Shown here: one piece after another, positions 35,362 to 43,120 of the stretch
Position numbering within the stretch: the stretch's first letter is position 1
Layout of the letters: each line of letters opens with the position of its first letter
DNA from: Parabacteroides sp.
GTDB taxonomy: Bacteria; Bacteroidota; Bacteroidia; Bacteroidales; Tannerellaceae
Direction: 5' to 3'
DNA: 64,000 nucleotides
Assembly: GCA_020026285.1 (NCBI GenBank)
Contig: JAHHQS010000002.1
Location: 21,097-85,096 of the forward strand
Made by a program: the position numbers and the translations under genes
Notes under the pieces: model-generated
Told to the model about the DNA's origin: nothing
What the model saw: only the letters and a program-made list of their open reading frames with translations
The model's database searches: none

Positions 35362-36627
35362 TTAGAATACTCCGATATAAGAAGCACCAGCTCCTGTTTT
35401 CAGTTTAGCTCCTAAAGTGAAACCATTTGCATCTGCTTTCTTCGAATCGAAGATATAAATGTTTCCTTCGCCTCCAACAGGACAAAGAGCCATGTATACT
35501 TTTCCGTCGATTACTTTAGCATACTGATGCTGGAATAAATAAAGACCAGCAGGAGTGTTCATCTTGATAGCTGTTTTGTTGTATACGTCTACACGTACGA
35601 TACCCCAGGCAGCCGCTTTTTCGCTGTTTCCTTTAGCTGCATCGTAATAAGTGGCATATCCGATACCATTTCCGGCATAGAACCAGCCAAGAGTTTCAAT
35701 ATCGAAACCGATTGCTTTTGATAAGTTGAAATCATACTCATTATCATAAGCTCCGTCTTTCAATTTCAGCATGTGAGTCTTGCACAACTGATAAACATCT
35801 CCTTTTTCGTCCTGGTGAGCTACCGGAATACGATAACCGTAAGTAGAACCAAAAGCAATAGATGATTCAACTACTTTTGGATTAGCCAATGAAGGATAAT
35901 CAACTACAAGACAAGTTGCAGGATATTTGATGTTCTTGATCTTTTCGTCTGGCTTCTCAGGATTTACTTTGCTCTTGGTAACGCCGTAATACGCTTTGCC
36001 TCCTGCAATAGCCGGAGCATCGATACGAGAAATATAATAATTCTCTTTTTTGTCTGTATCTGACAAAGGAATATCAAATGTTATACTGTTACCCAGACTT
36101 AGATCAGAAAGATTAATATCAACCAGAGTAGCTTTAGCTTCTGTGTAAAGATATCCGCTTTCATTTTCGCTGTCCTTGAATTTGTTATTATTCTTCACGT
36201 TATGCATTAAAGCTTTCTCGTCGTTTAACTTAGTCCAGCGAGGATATTCAGTACCAACAGTAGGAGCTACGTTTGTTTCGTGAGTCTGACTGTAATTCTG
36301 TCCGCCAGCGGCATCAAATTTTAGAATAGTACCACCACCATAGTTCAGATTATACAATTTTTTCCCGTCGTTTGAAGCATAAACACGAGCAGTACGTGTA
36401 GAAGGAACTTCAAAACCATAGTTGTTGAAAGATATTTCACCTTCAGACATTTCATCTATGTTCAATGCCTGTACATAAGTTTCAGTGTTACCTGTTGTAC
36501 TTGTTGAAAGAACAACATTGAATAGGACATCAGATTTAATTTCCTCTTCTGGTTTTAAAACATCGTCATCGCTTGAACAAGCGGCTAAAGACAGAAGCAT
36601 CAAGCTTCCAAAGATTAGTTTGTTCAT
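35362..36627 (-). CDS. xusB: DUF4374 lipoprotein (XusB-like)
   Basis: A 421-residue surface lipoprotein (SLAAC, Cys17, followed by SSDDD, an acidic surface-export-like signal). The body fits DUF4374, a beta-propeller-like fold, with repeats such as ARVYASNDGKKLYNLNYGGG and VDINLSDLSLGNSITFDIPL. XusB of B. thetaiotaomicron binds enterobactin-type siderophores at the cell surface and on vesicles and hands them to XusA. It lies 100 bp after the TonB receptor on the same strand, supporting the same role; the actual ligand is not shown here. Confidence 0.78.
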   Translation of the reverse strand: MNKLIFGSLMLLSLAACSSDDDVLKPEEEIKSDVLFNVVLSTSTTGNTETYVQALNIDEMSEGEISFNNYGFEVPSTRTARVYASNDGKKLYNLNYGGGTILKFDAAGGQNYSQTHETNVAPTVGTEYPRWTKLNDEKALMHNVKNNNKFKDSENESGYLYTEAKATLVDINLSDLSLGNSITFDIPLSDTDKKENYYISRIDAPAIAGGKAYYGVTKSKVNPEKPDEKIKNIKYPATCLVVDYPSLANPKVVESSIAFGSTYGYRIPVAHQDEKGDVYQLCKTHMLKLKDGAYDNEYDFNLSKAIGFDIETLGWFYAGNGIGYATYYDAAKGNSEKAAAWGIVRVDVYNKTAIKMNTPAGLYLFQHQYAKVIDGKVYMALCPVGGEGNIYIFDSKKADANGFTLGAKLKTGAGASYIGVF

Positions 36628-36727
36628 TTTTTTAATGAGTTAATTTGTTGATAAAATAAATTGTGATTAAGAAAATTAAAAGAGAAACCTCTTTTTATAT
36701 GATTTTAAATCCTCTACTATCGAGGTG

Positions 36728-39130
36728 TTATTTTGTAAAAGAATAGGACAGTTTTACCAGAAACATTCGTCCCGGTTTCTGTAAAGCCCAGTTATCGAAA
36801 ACCTGTTCATTCAGCAAATTCTTGACATCTGCACCAATACTCAACTGTCTCTTGGGAAATGTATAAAGAACGCCGAGGTCATGTACCAGCTGGCTTGGTA
36901 TGACAGCTTTACCTGCACCACCCAGACTTTCCCAGTTACGGAAGAATTGATGTACATAACTCATGTAATAACTGAAAGTCAGACGAGAACCTTTTTGAAT
37001 CCAGTTGTTGGCCACATATTCCACATTCCAGTTCATTGTAAAGAAAGGATCATTTCTCAGTCGGTCTTTATAATATATATACTGGGTGCCATGATCGTCG
37101 TATTGCAAGTTGAATCGAGCGTCGGTGTAAGATAGCTTGAACTCACTCATCAGACGATGATCAAAATTATAACGCAGATCGAAATCGATACCTTTACTTC
37201 TGATTTTACCCAGGTTTTCGAAACCATACATCTCGTCGGTAAGGTTTGTCAGAGATTTCTGAATCATGTCTTTGATATCACGATAGAAGAAATTCATATC
37301 CACATCTAATTCATGATTTCGCCATTGAAAAGTACCAAGGATTGCTCCGATATTCAGATTCGTACTTTTTTCAGGACGCAAGTCGTAAGTAGCTTCAATA
37401 TTATTAGTAGTGTTACCTAATAATTCCGTAACTCCCGGTAATCGGGTTGCGTACTCGGCAGAAGCAGTGAACATGATTTTAGGTAATACCCGGAATGAAA
37501 TAGTACCGCCAAAGCCATGATCATCAATGCTTCTTGAAATATCTTCAGCAATCAGTTCTCCGTTTATCATGATTGGATCGGTCAGACGAACAGCCTGACG
37601 ATAATATTTATAGAACAGATTCGTCTGAAGTTTGTCTTCCAGATACCTTCCTTCATAAGAGAAGCTGGTAATCATCTTTTTCAGATGACGTGTATCAGTA
37701 AAACGTTGTTCCGCTGCAGTCAGATATGGATCTTTTACGTCACGAGTAAATTTATTATATAAGAAATTGGCAGCCAATATCTGATCCGGCAGGAATTCGT
37801 AAGCAAGTCTGGCTCTTCCATTCAACGTCTTTTCGAAATTGGTAGCCAAAGTCGCTTTTCCGGCTTCACCGCCTCCTTTGTTCCACATAACCGGATTACC
37901 ATTACGGTCAAGCATAATATCACCTTTCCAGGTATACATGTAAGGAATGGTATCGATCACCTTTCTTTGACCGGAAGCATAAGACATGTTGGCTGTCAAA
38001 TGAAGATTAGGGAGCAGATTCTTTTTCTCATACATTAATTTACCCATGTAAGTGTGCTGGTTTGAATGGCGATTTCCATAAACAACATCCATCGTGGCAC
38101 CATGCTGGATATCTTTCTTCATATCCGAATAGATAAATCCTAATAAAAATCGGTCTGCCCATTTTACATTGGTAAACCCGGTATTAATTGTAATACCTTT
38201 TGACTGGTACGCATCGTGAAAACGTTTCGCTTTGATTCGCTCTACTTTTCCTGTCTGTGGATCCGTAATTTTAATAGGATCACCCCAAACCTTATAACTG
38301 TTGTCACTGTGATTGAAGAAAGCAGAACCCTGTACGGTGAAACCTGTTTTCTGATCACGGAAATTCGCATTCAAATCCCACTTATGGGTATTTAGCGAAC
38401 CATAAGTGTATGAAGTCGTAATCGATTTGCTTGCCGGTTGTTTCAAGACAATATTGATTGCACCTCCCAGTGCATCATCTGTCAGATGTGCAGGAACAAC
38501 CCCTTTGTAAACATCAATACGTTCAATCATGGAAGGAGGCAGACTTGAAACCGAAAAGGAAGAACCATAATTCTCCATGGGAACGCCGTCAATCAGGACG
38601 CGAATAGAATTTCCCGACATACCATTGATATTGTATTGGATTTCTGAACCAACACCTCCACTCTGGCGTAATTTTACTCCTGAAGTACGATTCAAAAGTT
38701 CGGCAGTTTCAAAATTCTTAAAGGATGCTTTTTTTGTATCGATAGTACTCAGAGCAAATCCTTTTTCTCTTTCCTTTCTACTTTCAGACTTGGAAATTAC
38801 AGTAACTTCATTCAATTGGGTAACATCCGGCTTAAGTGTGAAATTAAAAGTCTTGTTGTTTTTTGATACCAAGATCTCCTTTTCTGCAGGTTTATAACCA
38901 ATGGCAGAAACGGCGAGAATCTGTTTTCCTGCATCTACAGTCAGTGAATATTTACCATCAATATCCGTCATGGTGCCTTGGGTCGTATTCTTTATAAAAA
39001 CAGTTGCGAATACCGGCTCACCATCAGATGAAATGATTTTTCCGGAAATAGTAACAATTTCATCTATTGAAGCAAAAGCTACAGAATGACAAAATGTACA
39101 TACTAATAAGAGGATATAACTTCTTAACAT
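36728..39130 (-). CDS. xusA: TonB-dependent outer-membrane receptor (XusA-like)
   Basis: An 800-residue receptor with a signal peptide (to about residue 20), an N-terminal carboxypeptidase-regulatory-like domain (about 27-110; GKIISSDGEPVFATVFIKNT), a plug (about 120-230; SVSSLPPSMIERIDVYKGVV and DDALGGAINIVLKQP) and a 22-strand barrel ending in a C-terminal aromatic strand (LVKLSYSFTK). With DUF4374 and PepSY genes behind it, it most resembles XusA, the importer of ferric xenosiderophores. It is preceded by a good promoter (39171-39202) and an inverted repeat; iron control by a Fur-type regulator is likely but no Fur box is evident to me. Confidence 0.82.
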   Translation of the reverse strand: MLRSYILLLVCTFCHSVAFASIDEIVTISGKIISSDGEPVFATVFIKNTTQGTMTDIDGKYSLTVDAGKQILAVSAIGYKPAEKEILVSKNNKTFNFTLKPDVTQLNEVTVISKSESRKEREKGFALSTIDTKKASFKNFETAELLNRTSGVKLRQSGGVGSEIQYNINGMSGNSIRVLIDGVPMENYGSSFSVSSLPPSMIERIDVYKGVVPAHLTDDALGGAINIVLKQPASKSITTSYTYGSLNTHKWDLNANFRDQKTGFTVQGSAFFNHSDNSYKVWGDPIKITDPQTGKVERIKAKRFHDAYQSKGITINTGFTNVKWADRFLLGFIYSDMKKDIQHGATMDVVYGNRHSNQHTYMGKLMYEKKNLLPNLHLTANMSYASGQRKVIDTIPYMYTWKGDIMLDRNGNPVMWNKGGGEAGKATLATNFEKTLNGRARLAYEFLPDQILAANFLYNKFTRDVKDPYLTAAEQRFTDTRHLKKMITSFSYEGRYLEDKLQTNLFYKYYRQAVRLTDPIMINGELIAEDISRSIDDHGFGGTISFRVLPKIMFTASAEYATRLPGVTELLGNTTNNIEATYDLRPEKSTNLNIGAILGTFQWRNHELDVDMNFFYRDIKDMIQKSLTNLTDEMYGFENLGKIRSKGIDFDLRYNFDHRLMSEFKLSYTDARFNLQYDDHGTQYIYYKDRLRNDPFFTMNWNVEYVANNWIQKGSRLTFSYYMSYVHQFFRNWESLGGAGKAVIPSQLVHDLGVLYTFPKRQLSIGADVKNLLNEQVFDNWALQKPGRMFLVKLSYSFTK

Positions 39131-39170
39131 ACATATATTTATTTAGTGTAGTTCTTGTTTTTTGAGGTTG

Positions 39171-39202
39171 CAAAGATAGACCTTTTAGAGAATAGAATTC
39201 AA
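39171..39202 (-). promoter_or_regulatory. Promoter of the xus-like operon
   Basis: On the minus strand, TTG (39202-39200) and TATCTTTG (39178-39171), spaced by 21 bp, match the Bacteroidetes consensus. They lie 40-72 nt before the receptor start. Confidence 0.65.
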
Positions 39203-39213
39203 TCGCTGATTTA

Positions 39214-39251
39214 AGGTATTTTTATTTTGCAGATGAAAAACAAAAATACCT
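39214..39251. repeat. 10-bp inverted repeat upstream of the xus-like promoter
   Basis: AGGTATTTTT (39214-39223) and AAAAATACCT (39242-39251) are exact inverted copies 18 bp apart, just upstream of the -33 box of the iron operon. The position suits an activator or repressor site. The rest of the 39252-39470 spacer shows nothing recognisable. Confidence 0.45.
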
Positions 39252-39470
39252 ATAAAAGGGGATTCTTTTATTTGAATATTTTTGTATCAGTGGCTTTTGA
39301 AAGAAAAAAAGTGTTTACGGACTTATTGGTTTTTAACAGAATCGGCAGAAAAGAATGAATCGCTTTTTATTAGGAATGTTGATAGAATTCTGTCGGTAGT
39401 AAAATGTCAGGAAAAATAGAAACTCCTGTCTTCGAAAATGAAATATACAATATGAAAATAATAAAATAAA

Positions 39471-39508
39471 AGCCCGTATCCTTGAAAGATTCAGGCTTTA
39501 TATGGGCT
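39471..39508 (-). terminator. Terminator downstream of cobI
   Basis: AGCCCGTAT (39471-39479) pairs with ATATGGGCT (39500-39508) with one G-U pair, and an inner CCT.GAA/TTCAGG stem extends it. On the minus strand it runs into TTTATTTTATT. It lies about 90 nt beyond the cobI stop. Confidence 0.6.
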
Positions 39509-39598
39509 GTTTACCAGATACGAGTATTCTCTGAAACATTTGCTGATAGAAATGAATGTAAGGTTAAAGACAATACTTATTGTAAATGGAGTATCTTT

Positions 39599-40306
39599 TT
39601 ATTTATCAGGTTGAATAATCAGTAAAGAAAAGTATGGAAACTGAATGGAGGCAATTTTCTCCTTGTCGGAAATATAAACTTCCTTTTCAGTACCAATATT
39701 TTCAAAATAGTGGAATTGTGTTTCAGGATGTTTCCTGATGCATTCGTGCACAGCATCCACACAGGCTGAAAGTTTCATAATGACTAGATTGAATCCTTCT
39801 TGAATATACGAATCCAACTCTTCGACGGTTGCAGTGCCTGGAATAACCATCAGTCTTTCTTCCAGTTTGACTATATGTAATCCACCGGTTGCTCCAGCAG
39901 CAATGAATGCCGGAATTCCCGGAACACGCTTGACTTCAATCTTGTGTTCAGCCAATTGATCATAAATGTATTGAATGGATGTATAGAATCCGGCATCACC
40001 TTCGGCTACAATCACCACTTTCTTCTTTTCCTGATGGAGTTGAATCGCATCAGCCAGTAGTTGATCGTATGCTTCAAGAGCCTTCTTTCTGTCCTTGCTC
40101 ATGGGAAGAAGAAAAGGATGGATTTTCTCTTCCTGAATTTCTAAATCTAATAAGATATTGGTTGCTCTGGAAACTTGTTTCCCGGCAGCTGTTTTTGTGG
40201 CTGGGCAGAAGATGGCATCAGCCAGTTGTAACGTTTTTAATCCTTTTACAGTGATCAGATCTGCTTCTCCCGGACCTAATGAGACGAATGTTATTGGATG
40301 ATTCAT
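39599..40306 (-). CDS. cobI: Precorrin-2/cobalt-factor II C20-methyltransferase
   Basis: A 235-residue SAM-dependent tetrapyrrole methylase that adds a methyl group at C20 in the corrin part of cobalamin synthesis. Seen: the N-terminal FVSLGPGEADLITVKGLKTL with the GxGxGxxxLIT-type loop, the VVIVAEGDAGFYTSIQYIYD core typical of CbiL/CobI (AEGDxxFYSS), and VKRVPGIPAFIAAGATGG. Length is normal. No other corrin gene is nearby, so it is detached from the usual cob/cbi cluster. Neighbours are an iron-uptake operon and a divergent mtgA. Confidence 0.88.
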   Translation of the reverse strand: MNHPITFVSLGPGEADLITVKGLKTLQLADAIFCPATKTAAGKQVSRATNILLDLEIQEEKIHPFLLPMSKDRKKALEAYDQLLADAIQLHQEKKKVVIVAEGDAGFYTSIQYIYDQLAEHKIEVKRVPGIPAFIAAGATGGLHIVKLEERLMVIPGTATVEELDSYIQEGFNLVIMKLSACVDAVHECIRKHPETQFHYFENIGTEKEVYISDKEKIASIQFPYFSLLIIQPDK

Positions 40307-40448
40307 GAAGAATAAATTTAGTTCTGTAATTATATAACGTCCCCTTTAAAAAAAGGACAGGTTGCAAATTTCCTTATTTTGTCTTATTCCTGCAAACAGA
40401 ATGCTTGCTTTTTGTAGACCGGAAAATTTTTAATTCAGGAAAAATACA

Positions 40449-40456
40449 TAAGTTTG
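40449..40456 (+). promoter_or_regulatory. Promoter -7 element of mtgA-lipB
   Basis: TAAGTTTG fits TAnnTTTG. It overlaps an in-frame TTG at 40454, which supports the ATG at 40478 as the true mtgA start. Confidence 0.45.
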
Positions 40457-40477
40457 TATTTAAAAGGAATTAAGTCA

Positions 40478-41212
40478 ATGAGACGTTTTTGGAAATTTTG
40501 CAGGAATTTATTATTATTCTTCTTTATATCTACTTTTTTAGCCGTTGGTATGTATAAGTTTGTACCTGTTTACATTACTCCTCTGATGGTGATCCGATGG
40601 GTGGAAAGTGTGATAGATGGGAAGGATTTAAAAAGACAGCATGAATGGGTACCGATCGAAAAGATTGCACGTCCTCTGGTACAGGCAGTGATTGCATCGG
40701 AAGACAATCTGTTTATGCAACATAGCGGATTCGATTTTAAGCAGATTCGCAAGGCAATGGATGAGGCCGATAAAGGGAAACGTGTCCGCGGTGCCAGTAC
40801 AATCAGTCAGCAGACTGCCAAAAATGTGTTTTTGTGGAATGGTAAGAACTATTTCCGAAAGGGACTGGAAGTTTATTTTACCGTTTTGATTGAGTGGGTA
40901 TGGGGAAAAGAGCGTATCATGGAAGTTTACCTTAATTCCATTGAAATGGGAAAAGGAATCTATGGTGCCGAGGCTGTGGCCAAAGCTCATTTCCATAAGA
41001 AAGCCTATCAGCTTACCCGATATGATGCGGCTTTAATTGCAGCATCTCTTCCTAATCCGAGAAGATTCAATTCCGGGAAACCGTCAGCTTATATGTTACG
41101 TCGACAAGAACAGATCTTATCTTTAATGTATAAGATACCGAAGGTGGAAATAGGTTATACCGGACAAGGAAAATCGATTAATACAAGAAAAACAAAAACG
41201 AAAAAGAAATGA
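40478..41212 (+). CDS. mtgA: Monofunctional biosynthetic peptidoglycan transglycosylase
   Basis: A 244-residue GT51 enzyme anchored by one N-terminal helix (LLLFFFISTFLAVGMYKFVP) that polymerises lipid II into glycan strands in the periplasm. Seen: catalytic ASEDNLFMQHSGFD (Glu75), RGASTISQQTAKNVFLW (104-120) and the second glutamate region ERIMEVYLNSIEMGKGIYG (145-163). The AGGA-like sequence before the ATG at 40478 and the -7 element overlapping the earlier TTG support this start. The next gene, lipB, starts in its stop codon (ATGA), so the two are coupled. Confidence 0.92.
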   Translation: MRRFWKFCRNLLLFFFISTFLAVGMYKFVPVYITPLMVIRWVESVIDGKDLKRQHEWVPIEKIARPLVQAVIASEDNLFMQHSGFDFKQIRKAMDEADKGKRVRGASTISQQTAKNVFLWNGKNYFRKGLEVYFTVLIEWVWGKERIMEVYLNSIEMGKGIYGAEAVAKAHFHKKAYQLTRYDAALIAASLPNPRRFNSGKPSAYMLRRQEQILSLMYKIPKVEIGYTGQGKSINTRKTKTKKK

Positions 41213-41880
41213 ATGCTTTTACTTTTCATGACCTCCATCAGATAGATTATGAGGAGGCGCTGGCCATTCAAACAGATAAATTCAATTCTTTGCTTGCGGC
41301 AAAGGCGAAAGGAGAGTCCTGCCGGAATGAGCTGCTTTTTTGTGAACATAATCCGGTTCTGACAATTGGTAAAAGTGGTAAGGATTCGAATCTGTTGATC
41401 CCTGAAACTCGATTAAAGGAACTGGGAGTTACATTCTTTCATATAAACAGAGGGGGGGATATTACTTATCATGGACCGGGACAGATAACTGGTTATCCGA
41501 TTTTCGATTTGGAAACATGGAATATCGGCTTGAAGCAGTATATCCATAAAATGGAAGAGGTGATGATCCGTTTCTTGCAGTTATATGGAGTGAAAGGTGA
41601 GCGTCTGGAAGGTGCAACAGGAGTATGGATTGATCCTTTTGTTCCCGGTCGTGCCCGAAAGATTTGTGCGATAGGAGTGAAAAGTAGTCGTTATGTTACG
41701 ATGCATGGGTTTGCCTTGAATATTAATACGGATCTGGAGTATTTTTCTTTGATTAATCCATGTGGATTTACCGATAAAGGAGTCACTTCCCTGGCTAAGG
41801 AATTAGGAGAAAAACAGGATTTTGAATTGGCTAAAAAACGTCTGGTAGAAATCTTTGAGGATGAGTTTGCTCTAAAATGA
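41209..41880 (+). CDS. lipB: Lipoyl(octanoyl) transferase
   Basis: A 223-residue enzyme that moves the octanoyl group from acyl-carrier protein to lipoyl domains, the first step of lipoate synthesis. Seen: RGGDITYHGPGQ (81-92), the active-site lysine in KICAIGVKSSR (Lys151), HGFALNINTDLEYFSLINPC with the catalytic cysteine (Cys185), and the GVTSLAKEL end. It overlaps mtgA by 4 bp. No lipA follows; the next 640 bp are a spacer. Confidence 0.93.
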   Translation: MNAFTFHDLHQIDYEEALAIQTDKFNSLLAAKAKGESCRNELLFCEHNPVLTIGKSGKDSNLLIPETRLKELGVTFFHINRGGDITYHGPGQITGYPIFDLETWNIGLKQYIHKMEEVMIRFLQLYGVKGERLEGATGVWIDPFVPGRARKICAIGVKSSRYVTMHGFALNINTDLEYFSLINPCGFTDKGVTSLAKELGEKQDFELAKKRLVEIFEDEFALK

Positions 41881-42487
41881 CATTTTGTTAAAAGTAGCAG
41901 TTTTTCAGAATACTCCGTTCAGAAATCGGCTGTTCCGAATAGAGATACGAATTGTTTGTAAACAAGCGGCTCTTGAAGAACTACAATTATGTAAAATGAT
42001 GTATATGTATGTTTGTTAGATGAATAGGATTCGTAATCGGAATGTTTCATTGCTTCGATTCTATAGATGTCCGGGTGCTTTTTTGAAGTAGACGGAGGTC
42101 TTGATGGAAGTCGGAATCTGAATGCTGCGATTTTTTTGATGTCTTTTATTCGATTGTCCAGATTCGAAGGTGATGAAAGAATATAAACGTCCTTTGTTTT
42201 GGAAAAAATCTCCTTTGTTTTTCTGAAAACTCCCGACATTTATCAAAAACGATACAATGTTTTTTCTACAGACTGAAATCTTTCACGAAAAAGAGGCTTG
42301 TTCCCTTCTAAAGCGGGGTCTTATCTTTTTTTATGCGATGGCAAAAAGAAATAAATGAAAGCTAAATGTTTGAAAAAGAATAAGAATAGAAATAATATGT
42401 TTTTGATATTATTGAGCGATAAATGATTAAAACCGGCTGTTAACAAAGATTGTAGATTTGGATATTTAAGAATTCAGAACAATTTTA
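41881..42487. other. Spacer without a convincing gene, with a 21-bp repeat pair
   Basis: A 600-bp stretch without a credible gene. The two minus-strand ORFs across 41919-42246 lack family features and are read in two frames through a repeat. TCCTTTGTTTT occurs at 42190-42200 and 42211-42221 with a 21-bp period, each followed by a GAAAA run. GTTAACAAAGATTG (42439-42452) resembles part of the small RNA candidate at 3252-3331, but no terminator follows. Confidence 0.5.
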
Positions 42488-42495
42488 TATTTTTG
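42488..42495 (+). promoter_or_regulatory. Promoter -7 element of msrC
   Basis: TATTTTTG fits TAnnTTTG, 24 nt before the ATG at 42520; the earlier in-frame TTG at 42493 lies inside it. Confidence 0.45.
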
Positions 42496-42519
42496 CAATT
42501 TGAATCTAAGTCAAAAGAT

Positions 42520-42999
42520 ATGGCTGAAGAATTAATTATAAGTAAAAACTCGAATAAAAACAGGAAATATAAAGAATTATTGCCCCAGTTGCAGTCGTTA
42601 GTTGGATTAGAAAAAGATGAGATTGCAAATATGGCAAATGTGGCAGCTGCATTGAAACAGACCTTTGATTTCTTTTGGGTTGGTTTTTATCGTGTGGTTG
42701 AAGACGAATTGGTGTTAGGTCCATTCCAAGGTCCTATAGCATGTACAAGAATTCGTTTTGGTAAGGGTGTTTGTGGTTCTGCATGGAAGGAAAATAGAAC
42801 ATTAGTCGTTCCTGATGTGGAAAAGTTCCCTGGGCATATTGCATGTAATTCTGCTTCCAAGTCGGAAATCGTGCTGCCTGTATATAACAAGCAGGGAAAT
42901 ATGGTGGGTGTGTTAGATATTGATAGTGATCAATTGAACACTTTTGATGACATAGATGTTGAAAATCTGGAGAAAATAACAACTCTTCTGTTCAAATAG
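42520..42999 (+). CDS. msrC: Free methionine-(R)-sulfoxide reductase (GAF domain)
   Basis: A 159-residue GAF-domain enzyme that reduces free methionine-(R)-sulfoxide. Seen: the three conserved cysteines Cys75 (IACTRIRFGKGVC), Cys85 (GVCGSAWKENRT) and Cys109 (PGHIACNSASKSEIVLPV), with the 10- and 24-residue spacing of E. coli fRMsr. The ATG at 42520 is chosen because the upstream TTG overlaps the promoter. It is a single gene with its own promoter and an oxidative-stress repair role. Confidence 0.9.
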   Translation: MAEELIISKNSNKNRKYKELLPQLQSLVGLEKDEIANMANVAAALKQTFDFFWVGFYRVVEDELVLGPFQGPIACTRIRFGKGVCGSAWKENRTLVVPDVEKFPGHIACNSASKSEIVLPVYNKQGNMVGVLDIDSDQLNTFDDIDVENLEKITTLLFK

Positions 43000-43084
43000 T
43001 CAGAATTATTGGTCTAAAAGGAATATAGACGATTTTATTATATATAATTAATACCTTAAAATACTTTCAATATAATAAAAAGTC

Positions 43085-43092
43085 TACTTTTG
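43085..43092 (+). promoter_or_regulatory. Promoter -7 element of the DUF5686 operon
   Basis: TACTTTTG fits TAnnTTTG and lies about 30 nt before the ATG at 43121. Confidence 0.45.
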
Positions 43093-43120
43093 TTCCTGTT
43101 AAATCCGTGAGGTATATAAA

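Noticed and set aside
41919..42246. Two overlapping minus-strand ORFs of 106 and 61 codons in the lipB-msrC spacer
   Set aside because: No family features, no signal, biased to basic residues by the T-rich repeats, and two frames are open at once, which is typical of low-complexity non-coding DNA.
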